Source of the DNA: Deltaproteobacteria bacterium
Lineage (GTDB): Bacteria; Myxococcota; UBA727; VGSZ01
Assembly (NCBI GenBank): GCA_016177705.1
Contig: JACOUT010000004.1
Span: 124,001 to 188,000 of the forward strand
Length of the DNA stretch: 64,000 nt
Reading direction: 5' to 3'
In this document: piece after piece, positions 9,562-17,901 of the stretch
Layout of the letters: each line of letters starts with the position of its first letter
How positions within the stretch are numbered: the first letter of the stretch is position 1
The notes under the pieces: generated by a model
Databases searched by the model: none
The model's input: the letters and a program-made list of their open reading frames with translations, nothing else
What the model was told of the DNA's origin: nothing
Program-made: the position numbers and the translations under genes

Positions 9562-9971
9562 CCGTGCAGCGGGCGCTGTCCGCGCTCGTCATGCTGCTGG
9601 CGCTGTGGCCGGCGACCGGCTGCCCGGCGCACCCGGCGCTCGCGTGCGAGACCGACGCGGACTGCCCGAGCGGCCAGGCCTGTCTCGATCGGCAATGCGG
9701 CGCCGCCGTCGACAGCGGTCCCGTGGGCGAAGGGGAGGGTGAAGGTGAAGGGGAGGGCGAAGGCGAGGGGGAGGGTGAAGGCGAAGGGGAGGGAGAGGGC
9801 GAGGGCGAGGGCGAGGGCGGCACGGTGCTACGCGGCGAGGTCAGCGTGGGCGCGGGCACGCTCGTCGGCACCACGCTCGAGCTGCGCGTGCGCGGCGTGC
9901 TGGTGCCGCCGGCGACCATGAACGGAACAACGCTGCAGTTGCGCCTCGATGCGCCGCGGCTGTCCCCCTGA
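9558..9971 (+). CDS. Small lipoprotein with Gly-Glu linker
   Basis: The GTG at 9558 overlaps the previous stop by 4 bp and gives a lipoprotein signal with lipobox PATGC. A short Cys-rich EB-like motif follows (CETDADCPSGQACLDRQC), then an uninterrupted Gly-Glu linker (about residues 57-88), then about 48 residues of predicted beta strand with no cysteine. At 137 residues it is the smallest of the Gly-Glu lipoproteins here. Coupling to the upstream repeat protein suggests a partner role, perhaps as the anchor. Function not recognised. Confidence 0.75.
   Translation: MTVQRALSALVMLLALWPATGCPAHPALACETDADCPSGQACLDRQCGAAVDSGPVGEGEGEGEGEGEGEGEGEGEGEGEGEGEGEGGTVLRGEVSVGAGTLVGTTLELRVRGVLVPPATMNGTTLQLRLDAPRLSP
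9726..9821 (+). repeat. Tandem 6-bp repeat encoding poly Gly-Glu
   Basis: Sixteen or so copies of a GAG/GAA-GGN hexamer inside the small lipoprotein. It has the same unit as the tract at 380-526. Confidence 0.88.
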
Positions 9972-9983
9972 GCGCGCTCGCTG

Positions 9984-11279
9984 TCAGCGCCTCGCCGCTG
10001 CGCCGAGCTGCGTGAGCCGCGCCTCGTAGTCGGCCTTGAACAACTTGGTGGTCGAGGTCACCGGGCTCGTCGAGAAGTCGCCGAGCGCGCACAGCGTGTT
10101 GCCCGAGATCTGCCGGCACACGTCATTGAGCTGCTCGATGTCCCCCGGACGCATGCCGGTGCCGTGCAGCACGCGGTGATAGATCTTCTCGAGCCACATG
10201 GTGCCCTCGCGGCAGGGCGTGCACTTGCCGCAGCTCTCGTGGCGGAAGAACTCGATCATGCGCGCGGCGGCCCACACCATGTCGACGCTGTCGTCCATCA
10301 CGATGAACGAGGCCGAGCCGAGCATGGAGCCGGCGGCCTTGATGCCGTCGTAGTCGAGCACCGCGTCGGGCTTGTCGGCGGCGATGACGGGCGCGGACAC
10401 ACCTGCGGGCAAGACGCCTTTGACCGGGCGCCCGCTCCTGGTGCCGCCGCCGTATTCGTCGATGAGCTGGCGCACCGTGATCTTGCCGAGCGGCAGCTCG
10501 TAGTTGCCGGGTTTCTTCACGTGGCCCGACAGACAGAAGATCTTGGGCCCGGTGTTGTTGGGCGGGTTTCCGATGGCCTTGTAGAAGTCGACGCCCCTCT
10601 CGAACATCACCGGCACGTTGGCCATCGTCTCCACGTTGTTGACGACGGTGGGCTTCATGTAGAGGCCGGCGACCGCGGGGAAGGGCGGCCGGCTGCGCGG
10701 CATGGGCCGGCTGCCCTCGAGGCTCTCGATCAGCGCCGTCTCCTCTCCGCAGATGTACGCACCGGCGCCCAGGAACACCGTGACGTCGAGCTTGAAGGCG
10801 TGGCCGTCCTCGCGCTTGAGCGCGGTCTTGTCGCCGAGGATGCCGGCCGCCTTGGCCTCGTCGATGGCGGCGCGCAGGCGCTTGCCGGCCTCGACGTACT
10901 CGCCGCGGATGTAGACGAAGGCCAGCTCGCAGCCGATGGCGTAGCTGCCGATGGCGATGCCCTCGAGCAGCGTGTGCGGCTCGACCTCCATGATGTCGCG
11001 GTCCTTGAAGGTGCCGGGCTCGGACTCGTCGGCATTGACCACGAGGTACTTGGGGCCTGGGCCCTTGGGCACGAAGCTCCACTTCATGCCGGTGGGGAAG
11101 CCGGCGCCGCCGCGACCCTTGAGGCCGGAGTCCTTGACGACGGCGGTGACCTCGTCGGGCTTCTTGGCGAGCGCGTTCTTCAGGCCGGTGTAGCCGCCGC
11201 GCGCCTGATACTCCTGCAGCGTCACCGCGGTGGTGCGGCCGGGGTTCGGGAGCAGGATCGGCTGGTAGTCGAGCGCCAT
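9984..11279 (-). CDS. nuoF: NADH-quinone oxidoreductase subunit F (complex I, NADH/FMN site)
   Basis: This 431-residue protein has the NADH/FMN-binding loop GRGGAGFPTG at 55-64, the second nucleotide motif NADESEPGTFKDRD, and the GAGAYICGEETALIESLEG signature. Near the C-terminus are the N3 [4Fe-4S] ligands SCGKCTPC (Cys350, 353, 356) plus a fourth Cys in NTLCALGD. NuoF accepts electrons from NADH and passes them to NuoE/NuoG. The ATG at 11279 is chosen over an upstream in-frame codon because it gives the typical N-terminus. NuoE is 16 kb away and NuoG about 24 kb away, so complex I genes are dispersed in this genome. It is convergent with the Gly-Glu lipoprotein gene (12-bp gap). Confidence 0.95.
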   Translation of the reverse strand: MALDYQPILLPNPGRTTAVTLQEYQARGGYTGLKNALAKKPDEVTAVVKDSGLKGRGGAGFPTGMKWSFVPKGPGPKYLVVNADESEPGTFKDRDIMEVEPHTLLEGIAIGSYAIGCELAFVYIRGEYVEAGKRLRAAIDEAKAAGILGDKTALKREDGHAFKLDVTVFLGAGAYICGEETALIESLEGSRPMPRSRPPFPAVAGLYMKPTVVNNVETMANVPVMFERGVDFYKAIGNPPNNTGPKIFCLSGHVKKPGNYELPLGKITVRQLIDEYGGGTRSGRPVKGVLPAGVSAPVIAADKPDAVLDYDGIKAAGSMLGSASFIVMDDSVDMVWAAARMIEFFRHESCGKCTPCREGTMWLEKIYHRVLHGTGMRPGDIEQLNDVCRQISGNTLCALGDFSTSPVTSTTKLFKADYEARLTQLGAAARR

Positions 11280-11353
11280 GCCACGTCGATGCCTCCGAGC
11301 GGGGCGCTCGTCAACGCACCACCCGGCGTGCACGACCGCTCAGTGCACGCCGC

Positions 11354-11764
11354 TCAGGTGCGCGGCGTGGCCCGCTTGCGCCGGCTCGTCGGCGGCGTGG
11401 CACCTGCGCCTGCCGAAGCGCCACCCGGCGACGCCGCGCCGAGCGGCAACAGCTCCTCCTCGAGCAGCTCGAGCGCCAGCAGCGCGCGGTCGAGCAGGTG
11501 CGCGGCGGCGCTATCGGGGCCCTCGCGGCGCGCGCGCGCGAACTGCGCCTGCGCGAGACGGCGATAGGCCTCGCGCACGTCGGCCAGCGAGGCGTCGTCC
11601 TTGACGCCGAGCACGCGTCGCGCGGCGGGCCCGTCGAGCGCGGGGGCAAGCGTGCCCATGTCGAGCGCCTCGTCGGGCGCCGGCTCGCGGCCCTCGCCGA
11701 AGGTCTCGGACACCTTGTGCTTGATGGCGCCACCGACCGACTTCAATTTGTCGAGGAGAGGCAC
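11354..11764 (-). CDS. J-domain-like small protein lacking HPD
   Basis: The GTG at 11764 has GGAG six bases upstream. Residues about 50-75 (RRVLGVKDDASLADVREAYRRLAQ) match helices I-II of a DnaJ domain. The HPD tripeptide that should follow, needed to stimulate DnaK, is absent, and the region reads AQFARARREG instead. The N-terminus is an amphipathic helix (LLDKLKSVGGAIKHKV); the C-terminus is Ala/Gly/Ser-rich and basic. It may be a J-like adaptor or simply a helical protein. It lies 74 bp upstream of nuoF on the same strand and is divergent from the DUF697-like gene. Confidence 0.65.
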   Translation of the reverse strand: MPLLDKLKSVGGAIKHKVSETFGEGREPAPDEALDMGTLAPALDGPAARRVLGVKDDASLADVREAYRRLAQAQFARARREGPDSAAAHLLDRALLALELLEEELLPLGAASPGGASAGAGATPPTSRRKRATPRT

Positions 11765-11814
11765 CGTTTGCTCCGCCGATGCCCAACCATGCCACACGTG
11801 GTATCGCCGGGACC

Positions 11815-12405
11815 ATGGGCTACCTGGACACGCTCGGTCGCGTCATGAAGGGCGACTACGGCACCGCCACTGCCGAGGAGAAGGCCGCCGCGGTCCACGA
11901 GGTGACGCAGGTGTGCGCGGTGGCCGCCGCCGCCGTCACCATCCAGCCCTTCCCGGTGGCCGACGTGCTGTTGCTCTCGCCCATCCAGATCGGGCTGGTG
12001 CAGGCCATCGGCCGCATTCACGGGCGCACGCTCGACAAGAAGACCGTGCTCGAGATCCTGTCGACGGTGGGCGCCAGCATCGTGGCGCAGAACGTCATCA
12101 TGGCGGCCGCCAAGCTGATCCCGGTGCTCGGCTCCATCGTCGCCATGTCGATGGGCTACGCGCTCACCTACGCGCTCGGCGAGGTCAGCGACCTGTACTT
12201 CAAGCACGGCGGCGCGCTGTCGTCCGCCGAGCTCAAGAGCCGCTTCCGCTCCATCTACGAGACCAAGAAGAAGGAGAAGGAGCACGCGGCCAAGGACCCC
12301 AAGCTCAAGGAGAAGCTCGAGGCGCTCAAGAAGGCGTTCGAGGCGGGCGTGCTCTCCAAGGAAGAGTTCGAGGCGAAGAAGGAGGAAGTCCTCAAGGGCT
12401 TCTGA
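11815..12405 (+). CDS. DUF697/YcjF-like membrane protein with SHOCT tail
   Basis: This protein is 196 residues from the ATG at 11815; an in-frame ATG at 11779 is possible. Residues about 25-125 contain hydrophobic helices (VCAVAAAAVTIQPFPVADV, IVAQNVIMAAAKLIPVLGSIVAMSMGYAL) resembling the DUF697 family linked to GTPase-associated membrane proteins. The C-terminal 35 residues (LKEKLEALKKAFEAGVLSKEEFEAKKEEVLKGF region) are a SHOCT oligomerisation hairpin. It heads a co-oriented run with the HEAT-repeat gene (9-bp gap) and the lysine-pathway fusion. Exact role unknown. Confidence 0.75.
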   Translation: MGYLDTLGRVMKGDYGTATAEEKAAAVHEVTQVCAVAAAAVTIQPFPVADVLLLSPIQIGLVQAIGRIHGRTLDKKTVLEILSTVGASIVAQNVIMAAAKLIPVLGSIVAMSMGYALTYALGEVSDLYFKHGGALSSAELKSRFRSIYETKKKEKEHAAKDPKLKEKLEALKKAFEAGVLSKEEFEAKKEEVLKGF

Positions 12406-12414
12406 CCGAGCGAC

Positions 12415-14193
12415 ATGCGCATCGAGGACGCCGTCAAGCGGCTCAACCATGAGGATCCCGCGGTACGCGACCAAGCGACCGCGACCGTGCTGGCGGCGCG
12501 CCAGGGCGCGGTGGCGTTCCTGGTCAACGAGCTGCCGGTGCCGGGAGCGCCGGTGGCGCGCCTCGCCTTGTTGCTGGCCGCGCTCAAGGCGCGCGAGGCG
12601 CTGCCCGCGTTCGCCTCGTTGGTGCAGCGCGGCATGCTCGACGGCGATGCGCGCGCCACCGTGGCGCGTGCCTTCGCCGAGCTGGTCGCGCAGAAGGACG
12701 CTGGCGACGGCGAGATCGCGCGTGCGGTGCTGGCGCTGTCGAAGGACGTACACCCAGCCACGCGTCAGTTGATCGTGCGGGCCTTGTCCTCGCTCGGGGA
12801 CACCACGGCCACCGCGCGCCTACGCGAGCTGAGCGGCGACCTCGACGAGGGCGTGCGCAAGGCGGCGCAGGGCGCCCTCGCGGTGCTCAAGCCCGCTCCG
12901 CTCGCGAGCGCGCCGACCGGGCACGAGGACGGCGGCATCCACCTCGACCTCGAGGCCGCCGTGCGCGCGCACCAGGAGCGCGCCCCGCCGCCGCCACAGC
13001 CGAAGGCCCCCGCGGGGCCCCATGCGGCGCTGCACGCGCGCTTGTGTGACAGCCGCCGCGCTGTGCGCGACGCCGCCGTCGACGAGGCGGTCGCGCAGGG
13101 CAAGGTGGCGCTGCCCGGCCTGCTCGCGGCGCTGCGCTTGCCGCAGAGCGGCGCCCGCCTGGGCGCGGCGATGGCGTTGGCTCGTCTTCAGGCGCCCGAC
13201 GCCGCCAGCGCCCTGCTCGACGCTGCGCTGGCGGCCGCGCACGCGCCCCCCGGCGACGACGGTGAAGTGGCGGTGGCCGCGGTGGCGCTCAAGGGCCTGG
13301 CCAACTGCCTGACCGGCGCCGAGGAGGGCATCGCGCAGCCGCTCCTGCCCCTGGTCAAACACGCCGACCCCTTCGTGCGCGCGGGCGCGCTCTTGTGCCT
13401 CGGGCGCCTCTCCGATCGGGTGGGCGCGCGCGCCGCCGTCATCGCGCTCACCGACGCGCACGATCACGTCAAGGAGGCGGCCGCGGTGGCGCTCTCCGAA
13501 GGCGTGCGCGAGGAGGACGCCGAGCTGGTAGTGCCGCTGTTGGCCGTGCTCGGCGGCATGCCGTCGCCGTCGTCGGCCACGCGCGAGGCCATCCTGCTCG
13601 CGCTCTCGCGCATCCACGTCACCGACGCGCCCACGCTGGTGCGCGTGCGGCATCGGGCGCGCACCCAGGTGCTCGGCGCCACCGCCAGCGTGCGCCGCAC
13701 CGCGCTCGCGCTGCTCGAGCGCTGCTATGGCACCGACGATCCGCCGCCCGTCGGCGTCATCGACGACGTGCTCTCGCGCTTGAAGGACGATCACCCGGAG
13801 GTGCGGCTGTTGGCGGCCTCGTTCCTGGCGCAGCACCTCGAGCCCGGCGTCACCGACGGCGTCGAGCGCCTGGAAGACGCGCTCGATCGAGGTGAGCAGC
13901 CCGTGTCGCTGTTGTTGCTCGAGGCGCTGCGCCGCCACGACACGGACAAGGCGCGCCAGGCGCTCGAAGCGGTCGCCGGTGACGTCGACGAGACGTTGGC
14001 GGCGCGCGCGCGCGCGCTGCTCGAGGGCTTCGCGCCGCGCACCGAGGAGTGGACGGTTGGCTCGGCGACGTCGGCGCCGAATGCGTCGTCCTCGTCCTCG
14101 GCGTCGCGCCGCCGGCGCCCCGCGCCGAGCGGCGAGGTGGTCGAGGCAAAAGACGCCCCCACGCCGGGCGGCGAGAACAAACCCAAGCCCTGA
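12415..14193 (+). CDS. HEAT-repeat protein
   Basis: This 592-residue protein is almost wholly alpha-helical, with HEAT/PBS-lyase-type repeats. Repeats at about residues 1-45, 120-160, 215-270 and 300-540 show the A-V-R-x-x-A-A...AL pattern, for example DPAVRDQATATVL, DEGVRKAAQGALAVL and DPFVRAGALLCLGRLSDRVGA. The last 40 residues are Ser/Arg/Pro-rich and disordered. HEAT solenoids are protein-protein interaction scaffolds; no catalytic residues are visible. It is probably cytoplasmic, since there is no signal peptide. It is preceded at 9 bp by the SHOCT protein gene and followed at 23 bp by the aspartokinase fusion, so it is likely in the same transcript. Confidence 0.85.
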   Translation: MRIEDAVKRLNHEDPAVRDQATATVLAARQGAVAFLVNELPVPGAPVARLALLLAALKAREALPAFASLVQRGMLDGDARATVARAFAELVAQKDAGDGEIARAVLALSKDVHPATRQLIVRALSSLGDTTATARLRELSGDLDEGVRKAAQGALAVLKPAPLASAPTGHEDGGIHLDLEAAVRAHQERAPPPPQPKAPAGPHAALHARLCDSRRAVRDAAVDEAVAQGKVALPGLLAALRLPQSGARLGAAMALARLQAPDAASALLDAALAAAHAPPGDDGEVAVAAVALKGLANCLTGAEEGIAQPLLPLVKHADPFVRAGALLCLGRLSDRVGARAAVIALTDAHDHVKEAAAVALSEGVREEDAELVVPLLAVLGGMPSPSSATREAILLALSRIHVTDAPTLVRVRHRARTQVLGATASVRRTALALLERCYGTDDPPPVGVIDDVLSRLKDDHPEVRLLAASFLAQHLEPGVTDGVERLEDALDRGEQPVSLLLLEALRRHDTDKARQALEAVAGDVDETLAARARALLEGFAPRTEEWTVGSATSAPNASSSSSASRRRRPAPSGEVVEAKDAPTPGGENKPKP

Positions 14194-14216
14194 TTGCAGC
14201 CGGGCTGGAGGGAGTC

Positions 14217-16817
14217 GTGAGCGGACGGTTCGTGGTCCTGAAGTTCGGCGGCACCAGCGTCGCCACGCCGGAGCGTTGGCGCACCATCCTCGAACAGGCG
14301 GGCAAACGCGTCGAGGCGGGCCTGCGACCGGTCATCGTCTGCTCGGCGCTCACCAAGGTGACCGACCTCTTGCACCAGCTCGTCGAGGAGGCGCTCGCCG
14401 GGCGCCAGCAGCCGGCGCTGGACGAGCTGCGCCGGCGCCACGCCGAGCTGGCGACCAAGCTCGGCGTCGACCTCGCCGCCGCCGTGGGCGAGGAGCTGGC
14501 TGAGCTCGAGCGCCTGGCCACCGGCATCTCCCTCGTCAAGGAGCAAAGCCCGCGCCTGGTGGCGCGCGTGCTGGCCATGGGTGAGCTGCTGTCGACGCGC
14601 CTCGGCACCGCCTTCCTGAGCGCCTCCGGCCTGCCCACCGCGTGGGTCGACGCGCGCAGTTGTCTGACCTCGGCGGACGACGCGCTGCGCCCCGAGTCGC
14701 AACGCGTGCTCAACGCCGCCGTCGACGACGACAAGGACGTGGCGCTCCAGCAGCGCTTCGACGAGCTGTTCACGAGCCACCGCGCCGTCATCACCCAGGG
14801 CTTCATCGCGCGCGACAAGGACGGCGCCACCGTGCTGCTCGGCCGCGGCGGCTCGGACACCTCGGCGTCCATCTTCGCGGCGCGCCTGCAAGCGGCCCGG
14901 TGCGAGATCTGGACCGACGTGCCGGGCATCTTCACCGCCGACCCGCGCGTCCTGCCCTCGGCCATCCTGGTCAAGATGGCCAGCTTCGGCGAGGCGCAGG
15001 AGATCGCGTCCATGGGCGCCAAGGTGCTGCACCCGCGCTCGATCGCGCCCTGTCGTCGTCACCGCATCCCCATCGAGCTGCGCTGGACCGACCGACCCGA
15101 GATGGAGGGCACCGTCATCGTCGGCGGCGAACGCGCCGGCGAGGGGCAGGTGAAGGCGGTGTGCCACAAGCGCGGCCTGACCTTGATCTCGATGGACACG
15201 CCCGGCATGTGGCAGGTGGTCGGCTTCCTCGCCGACGTGTTCACGTGCTTCAAACAGCGCGGTCTGTCGGTGGATCTGGTGTCGACGAGCGAGATGAACG
15301 TCACCGTCTCGCTCGACGGCAGCGCCAACACGCTCGACGCCCGCACCCTCGATGCGTTGGTTCAGGACTTGTCGAAATATTGTCGCGCGCGCGTCATCCC
15401 CGGCTGCGCCGCGGTCAGCCTGGTGGGGCGCCGCATCCGTGCGCTGTTGCACCAGCTCGGCCCCGTGTTGTCGGTGTTCGAGGAGCAGAAGATCCACCTG
15501 GTGTCGCAAGCGGCCAGCGACCTCAACCTCACCTTCGTCGTCGACGAGGAGCAGGCCGAGCGGCTGGTGCGCTCGCTGCACGCGCTGTTGTTCACCAACC
15601 GGCGCTTGCCGGAGCAGACCTTCGGGCCCTCTTGGCGCGAGCTCTTCGAGGACGGCCAGGCGCCGGCCTCGCGCACCGCGCACGTGCCGCCCTGGTGGCG
15701 CGCGCGTCGCGAAGAGCTGCTCGCGGTGGCCAAGGCCGGCACCCCGGTCTACGTCTACGACCAGGGGACGCTCGACGAGGCGATCGCTGCCCTCAAGAGC
15801 CTCACGGCGGTCGATCGCGTGCTCTACGCGGTCAAGGCCAACCCGCATGCGGAGCTGCTGCGGCGGGTCGAGCGGGCCGGCCTCGGCTTCGAGTGTGTGT
15901 CGCTCGGCGAGCTCGACGCCGTGGCCGCGGCCTGTCCCGGCCTCGACCCGACGCGCGTCTTGTACACGCCCAACTTCGCGCCGCGCGCCGAGCTGGCGGT
16001 CGCGGTTGAGCGCGGTGTGCGCGTCACCGTCGACAGCCTGTTCATGCTCGACCGTTGGGACGAGCTGTGGCGCGGCCGCGACATCTTCCTGCGCATCGAC
16101 ACCGGCGTCGGCCGCGGCCACCACGACTTCGTCAAGACCGGCGGCCAGCAGTCGAAGTTCGGCATCGGCCTCGCCGACGTCGAGCAGGCGCGCGCGTTGG
16201 CGGACAAGGCGGGCACCCGCGTGATCGGCCTGCACGCCCACGCCGGCTCGGGCATCCTCGAGCCGCACAACTGGTCCGAAGCCGCGCTCACGCTGGCGTC
16301 GCTGCGCGAGCGCTTCCCCGATGTCCGGGTGCTCGACTTGGGCGGCGGACTCGGCGTGCCCGAGCGCCCCGGCCAGTCGCCCCTGGCGCTCGAGGAGCTC
16401 GATTCGTTGCTCACGAAAGTGAAGAATGCCAATGCGCCGGTGCAGCTCTGGCTCGAGCCCGGCCGCTTCGTGGTGGCGCGCGCCGGCGCGCTGCTGCTGC
16501 GCGTCACGCAGGTCAAGAGCAAGGGCGGCATCACCTTCGTCGGCGTCGACGGCGGCATGAACACGCTGCTGCGGCCGGCGCTGTACGGCGCCTACCACGA
16601 GATCGTGAACCTGAGCCGCCTCGACGACAAGCCGAGCCAGACCGCCACCGTGGTCGGGCCCATCTGCGAGAGCGGCGACGTGCTCGGGCACGCGCGTCGC
16701 CTGGCCACGGCGCGCGAGGGCGACGTGCTGTTGGTCGGCACCGCGGGCGCCTACGGCGCCGCCATGGCCTCGCGCTACAACCTGCGCGGGCTTCCGGCCG
16801 AGCGGCTGCTCGCCTGA
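14217..16817 (+). CDS. lysAC: Bifunctional aspartate kinase / diaminopimelate decarboxylase
   Basis: This 866-residue fusion covers the first and last steps of lysine biosynthesis. Residues 1-300 are the aspartate kinase domain (KFGGTSV at 9-15, GRGGSDTSA, DPRVLPSA). Two ACT regulatory domains lie at about 310-450 and should bind a feedback effector, probably lysine. From about 490 comes a PLP-dependent alanine-racemase-fold decarboxylase, with PLP Lys540 in YAVKAN, a glycine-rich HAHAGSGI loop, EPGRF and the CESGD motif with Cys817. The GTG at 14217 has a strong GGAGGGA site. Similar fusions are known from xanthomonads. Physical coupling may align feedback control or gene dosage; channelling is unlikely because the intermediates between the steps are many. 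The 123-bp inverted repeat begins at the base after the stop. Confidence 0.95.
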   Translation: MSGRFVVLKFGGTSVATPERWRTILEQAGKRVEAGLRPVIVCSALTKVTDLLHQLVEEALAGRQQPALDELRRRHAELATKLGVDLAAAVGEELAELERLATGISLVKEQSPRLVARVLAMGELLSTRLGTAFLSASGLPTAWVDARSCLTSADDALRPESQRVLNAAVDDDKDVALQQRFDELFTSHRAVITQGFIARDKDGATVLLGRGGSDTSASIFAARLQAARCEIWTDVPGIFTADPRVLPSAILVKMASFGEAQEIASMGAKVLHPRSIAPCRRHRIPIELRWTDRPEMEGTVIVGGERAGEGQVKAVCHKRGLTLISMDTPGMWQVVGFLADVFTCFKQRGLSVDLVSTSEMNVTVSLDGSANTLDARTLDALVQDLSKYCRARVIPGCAAVSLVGRRIRALLHQLGPVLSVFEEQKIHLVSQAASDLNLTFVVDEEQAERLVRSLHALLFTNRRLPEQTFGPSWRELFEDGQAPASRTAHVPPWWRARREELLAVAKAGTPVYVYDQGTLDEAIAALKSLTAVDRVLYAVKANPHAELLRRVERAGLGFECVSLGELDAVAAACPGLDPTRVLYTPNFAPRAELAVAVERGVRVTVDSLFMLDRWDELWRGRDIFLRIDTGVGRGHHDFVKTGGQQSKFGIGLADVEQARALADKAGTRVIGLHAHAGSGILEPHNWSEAALTLASLRERFPDVRVLDLGGGLGVPERPGQSPLALEELDSLLTKVKNANAPVQLWLEPGRFVVARAGALLLRVTQVKSKGGITFVGVDGGMNTLLRPALYGAYHEIVNLSRLDDKPSQTATVVGPICESGDVLGHARRLATAREGDVLLVGTAGAYGAAMASRYNLRGLPAERLLA

Positions 16818-16940
16818 AGGTCCATCGCAGAATCGGCTGCGGCTATGTTGCCCGCCTGCGGTGCTCGCTCACCTCCACGAGGAGGATGTCGCTTCGCTCC
16901 TCGGCGGGCGCCTTGCCTCGCTCGATTCTGCGATGGACCT
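16818..16940. repeat. 123-bp element with 18-bp perfect inverted termini
   Basis: Bases 16818-16835 and 16923-16940 are perfect reverse complements over 18 bp (left arm begins AGGTCCATCGCAG). Nested inside are a 7-bp stem (GCCCGCC at 16850-16856 with GGCGGGC at 16903-16909) and a small hairpin (CCTCC/GGAGG around an ACGA loop, 16872-16885). The element fills the gap between two convergent genes, starting just after the lysAC stop and ending 10 bp before the hydrolase stop. No transposase or clear target-site duplication is visible. It could be a REP/MITE-like dispersed repeat, a structured RNA or a bidirectional terminator. Confidence 0.8.
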
Positions 16941-16950
16941 CGAGCCGCGC

Positions 16951-17850
16951 TCAGAACAGGCCGCGGCGGCGCCACCAGACGGCGGTCAGCGCCGCGCTCT
17001 CCTCGGGGCGCTCGACCATGGGCGCGTGGCCGACGTCGGCCACCACCACGACGTCGCCGTCACGCAGCCGATCGCGCCAGACGGCGGCCGCGGCCGGGTC
17101 GATGATGCGGTCCTTCGCGCCCCACACCACCAGCGTGGGCGGGCGCAGCGCGCCGATGCGGTCCTCGAGGCGGCCGGGTGTGGCGTTCATCTCGTCGACG
17201 ATCTTGGCTTGCAGCGGCGCGTCGACGGCGGCCCGCTCCGCCAGGTACTCCTTCAGGAACGCCGGCAGGCGGGGCGGGCGCACGAAGGCCGTGGCGAGCA
17301 GCACGTCGAAGTCGGCCGCGCTCGTGACGGTGACGATGTGGTTGGCGGCAGCACCGGGCGGCGGCGTCACGCCCGCGGGGTCGAACAGCACCAGCGAGGC
17401 GACGTCGCCGGGATGGGCGAGCGCGAACTCGGTGGCGATGCGGCCGCCCATCGAGTTGCCCATCAGGTGCACGCCCGTCAGCCCGTGCACGTCGAAGAAG
17501 CGCTTGAGGCGGGCGACCTGCGCGGTGGCGGCGTAGGAGGCGGCCGGGTCCTTGGGGCTCTCGCCGAAGCCGGGCAGGTCGACGGCGATCAAGCGCAGGC
17601 CGAGCGGCAGGCGCGCGGCGAAGCGCGTCCAGTGATCCTTGCTGCCGCCGAGCCCGTGCACCATCACCACCGTGCCGGTGGGCGCGCGCACCACCCGCTC
17701 CAGGTAGACGATGCCGTCGTCGTCCCTCTGCCAGCGCAGGTCGGCGCGCCCGCGCTCGGCGCCGAGGCCCAGATCGGCGATCACGCCGGCGCAGCCCGTA
17801 GCCAGCAGCAGGGTCAGGGGGATCAGGAGGCGCAGCGGCGACGGCGTCAT
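16951..17850 (-). CDS. Alpha/beta-hydrolase lipoprotein
   Basis: The lipobox LATGC (Cys20) marks an exported lipoprotein of 299 residues. The fold is alpha/beta-hydrolase: oxyanion motif HGLGGSKDHW, nucleophile elbow GNSMGG with Ser133, acid in WGAKDRIID and His in VGHAPMVERPE. The closest recognisable type is the esterase/lipase-like or meta-cleavage-hydrolase-like group, but the substrate cannot be read from sequence. An envelope location suggests action on lipids, esters or peptidoglycan-linked substrates. It is convergent with lysAC across the inverted repeat. The adjacent kinase gene on the same strand ends 51 bp upstream of this start. Confidence 0.88.
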   Translation of the reverse strand: MTPSPLRLLIPLTLLLATGCAGVIADLGLGAERGRADLRWQRDDDGIVYLERVVRAPTGTVVMVHGLGGSKDHWTRFAARLPLGLRLIAVDLPGFGESPKDPAASYAATAQVARLKRFFDVHGLTGVHLMGNSMGGRIATEFALAHPGDVASLVLFDPAGVTPPPGAAANHIVTVTSAADFDVLLATAFVRPPRLPAFLKEYLAERAAVDAPLQAKIVDEMNATPGRLEDRIGALRPPTLVVWGAKDRIIDPAAAAVWRDRLRDGDVVVVADVGHAPMVERPEESAALTAVWWRRRGLF

Positions 17851-17901
17851 GGCGTGCGACTGTAGCAGGAGCCGTGCAGTGCCACGGTCACCGGCCCGGG
17901 C

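Noticed and set aside
13791..16691. 966-codon open frame on the minus strand
   Set aside because: It is antisense to the HEAT and aspartokinase-decarboxylase genes, whose motifs are clear. The translation is rich in Arg, Gly and Ala with no domain, as expected from high-GC shadow frames.
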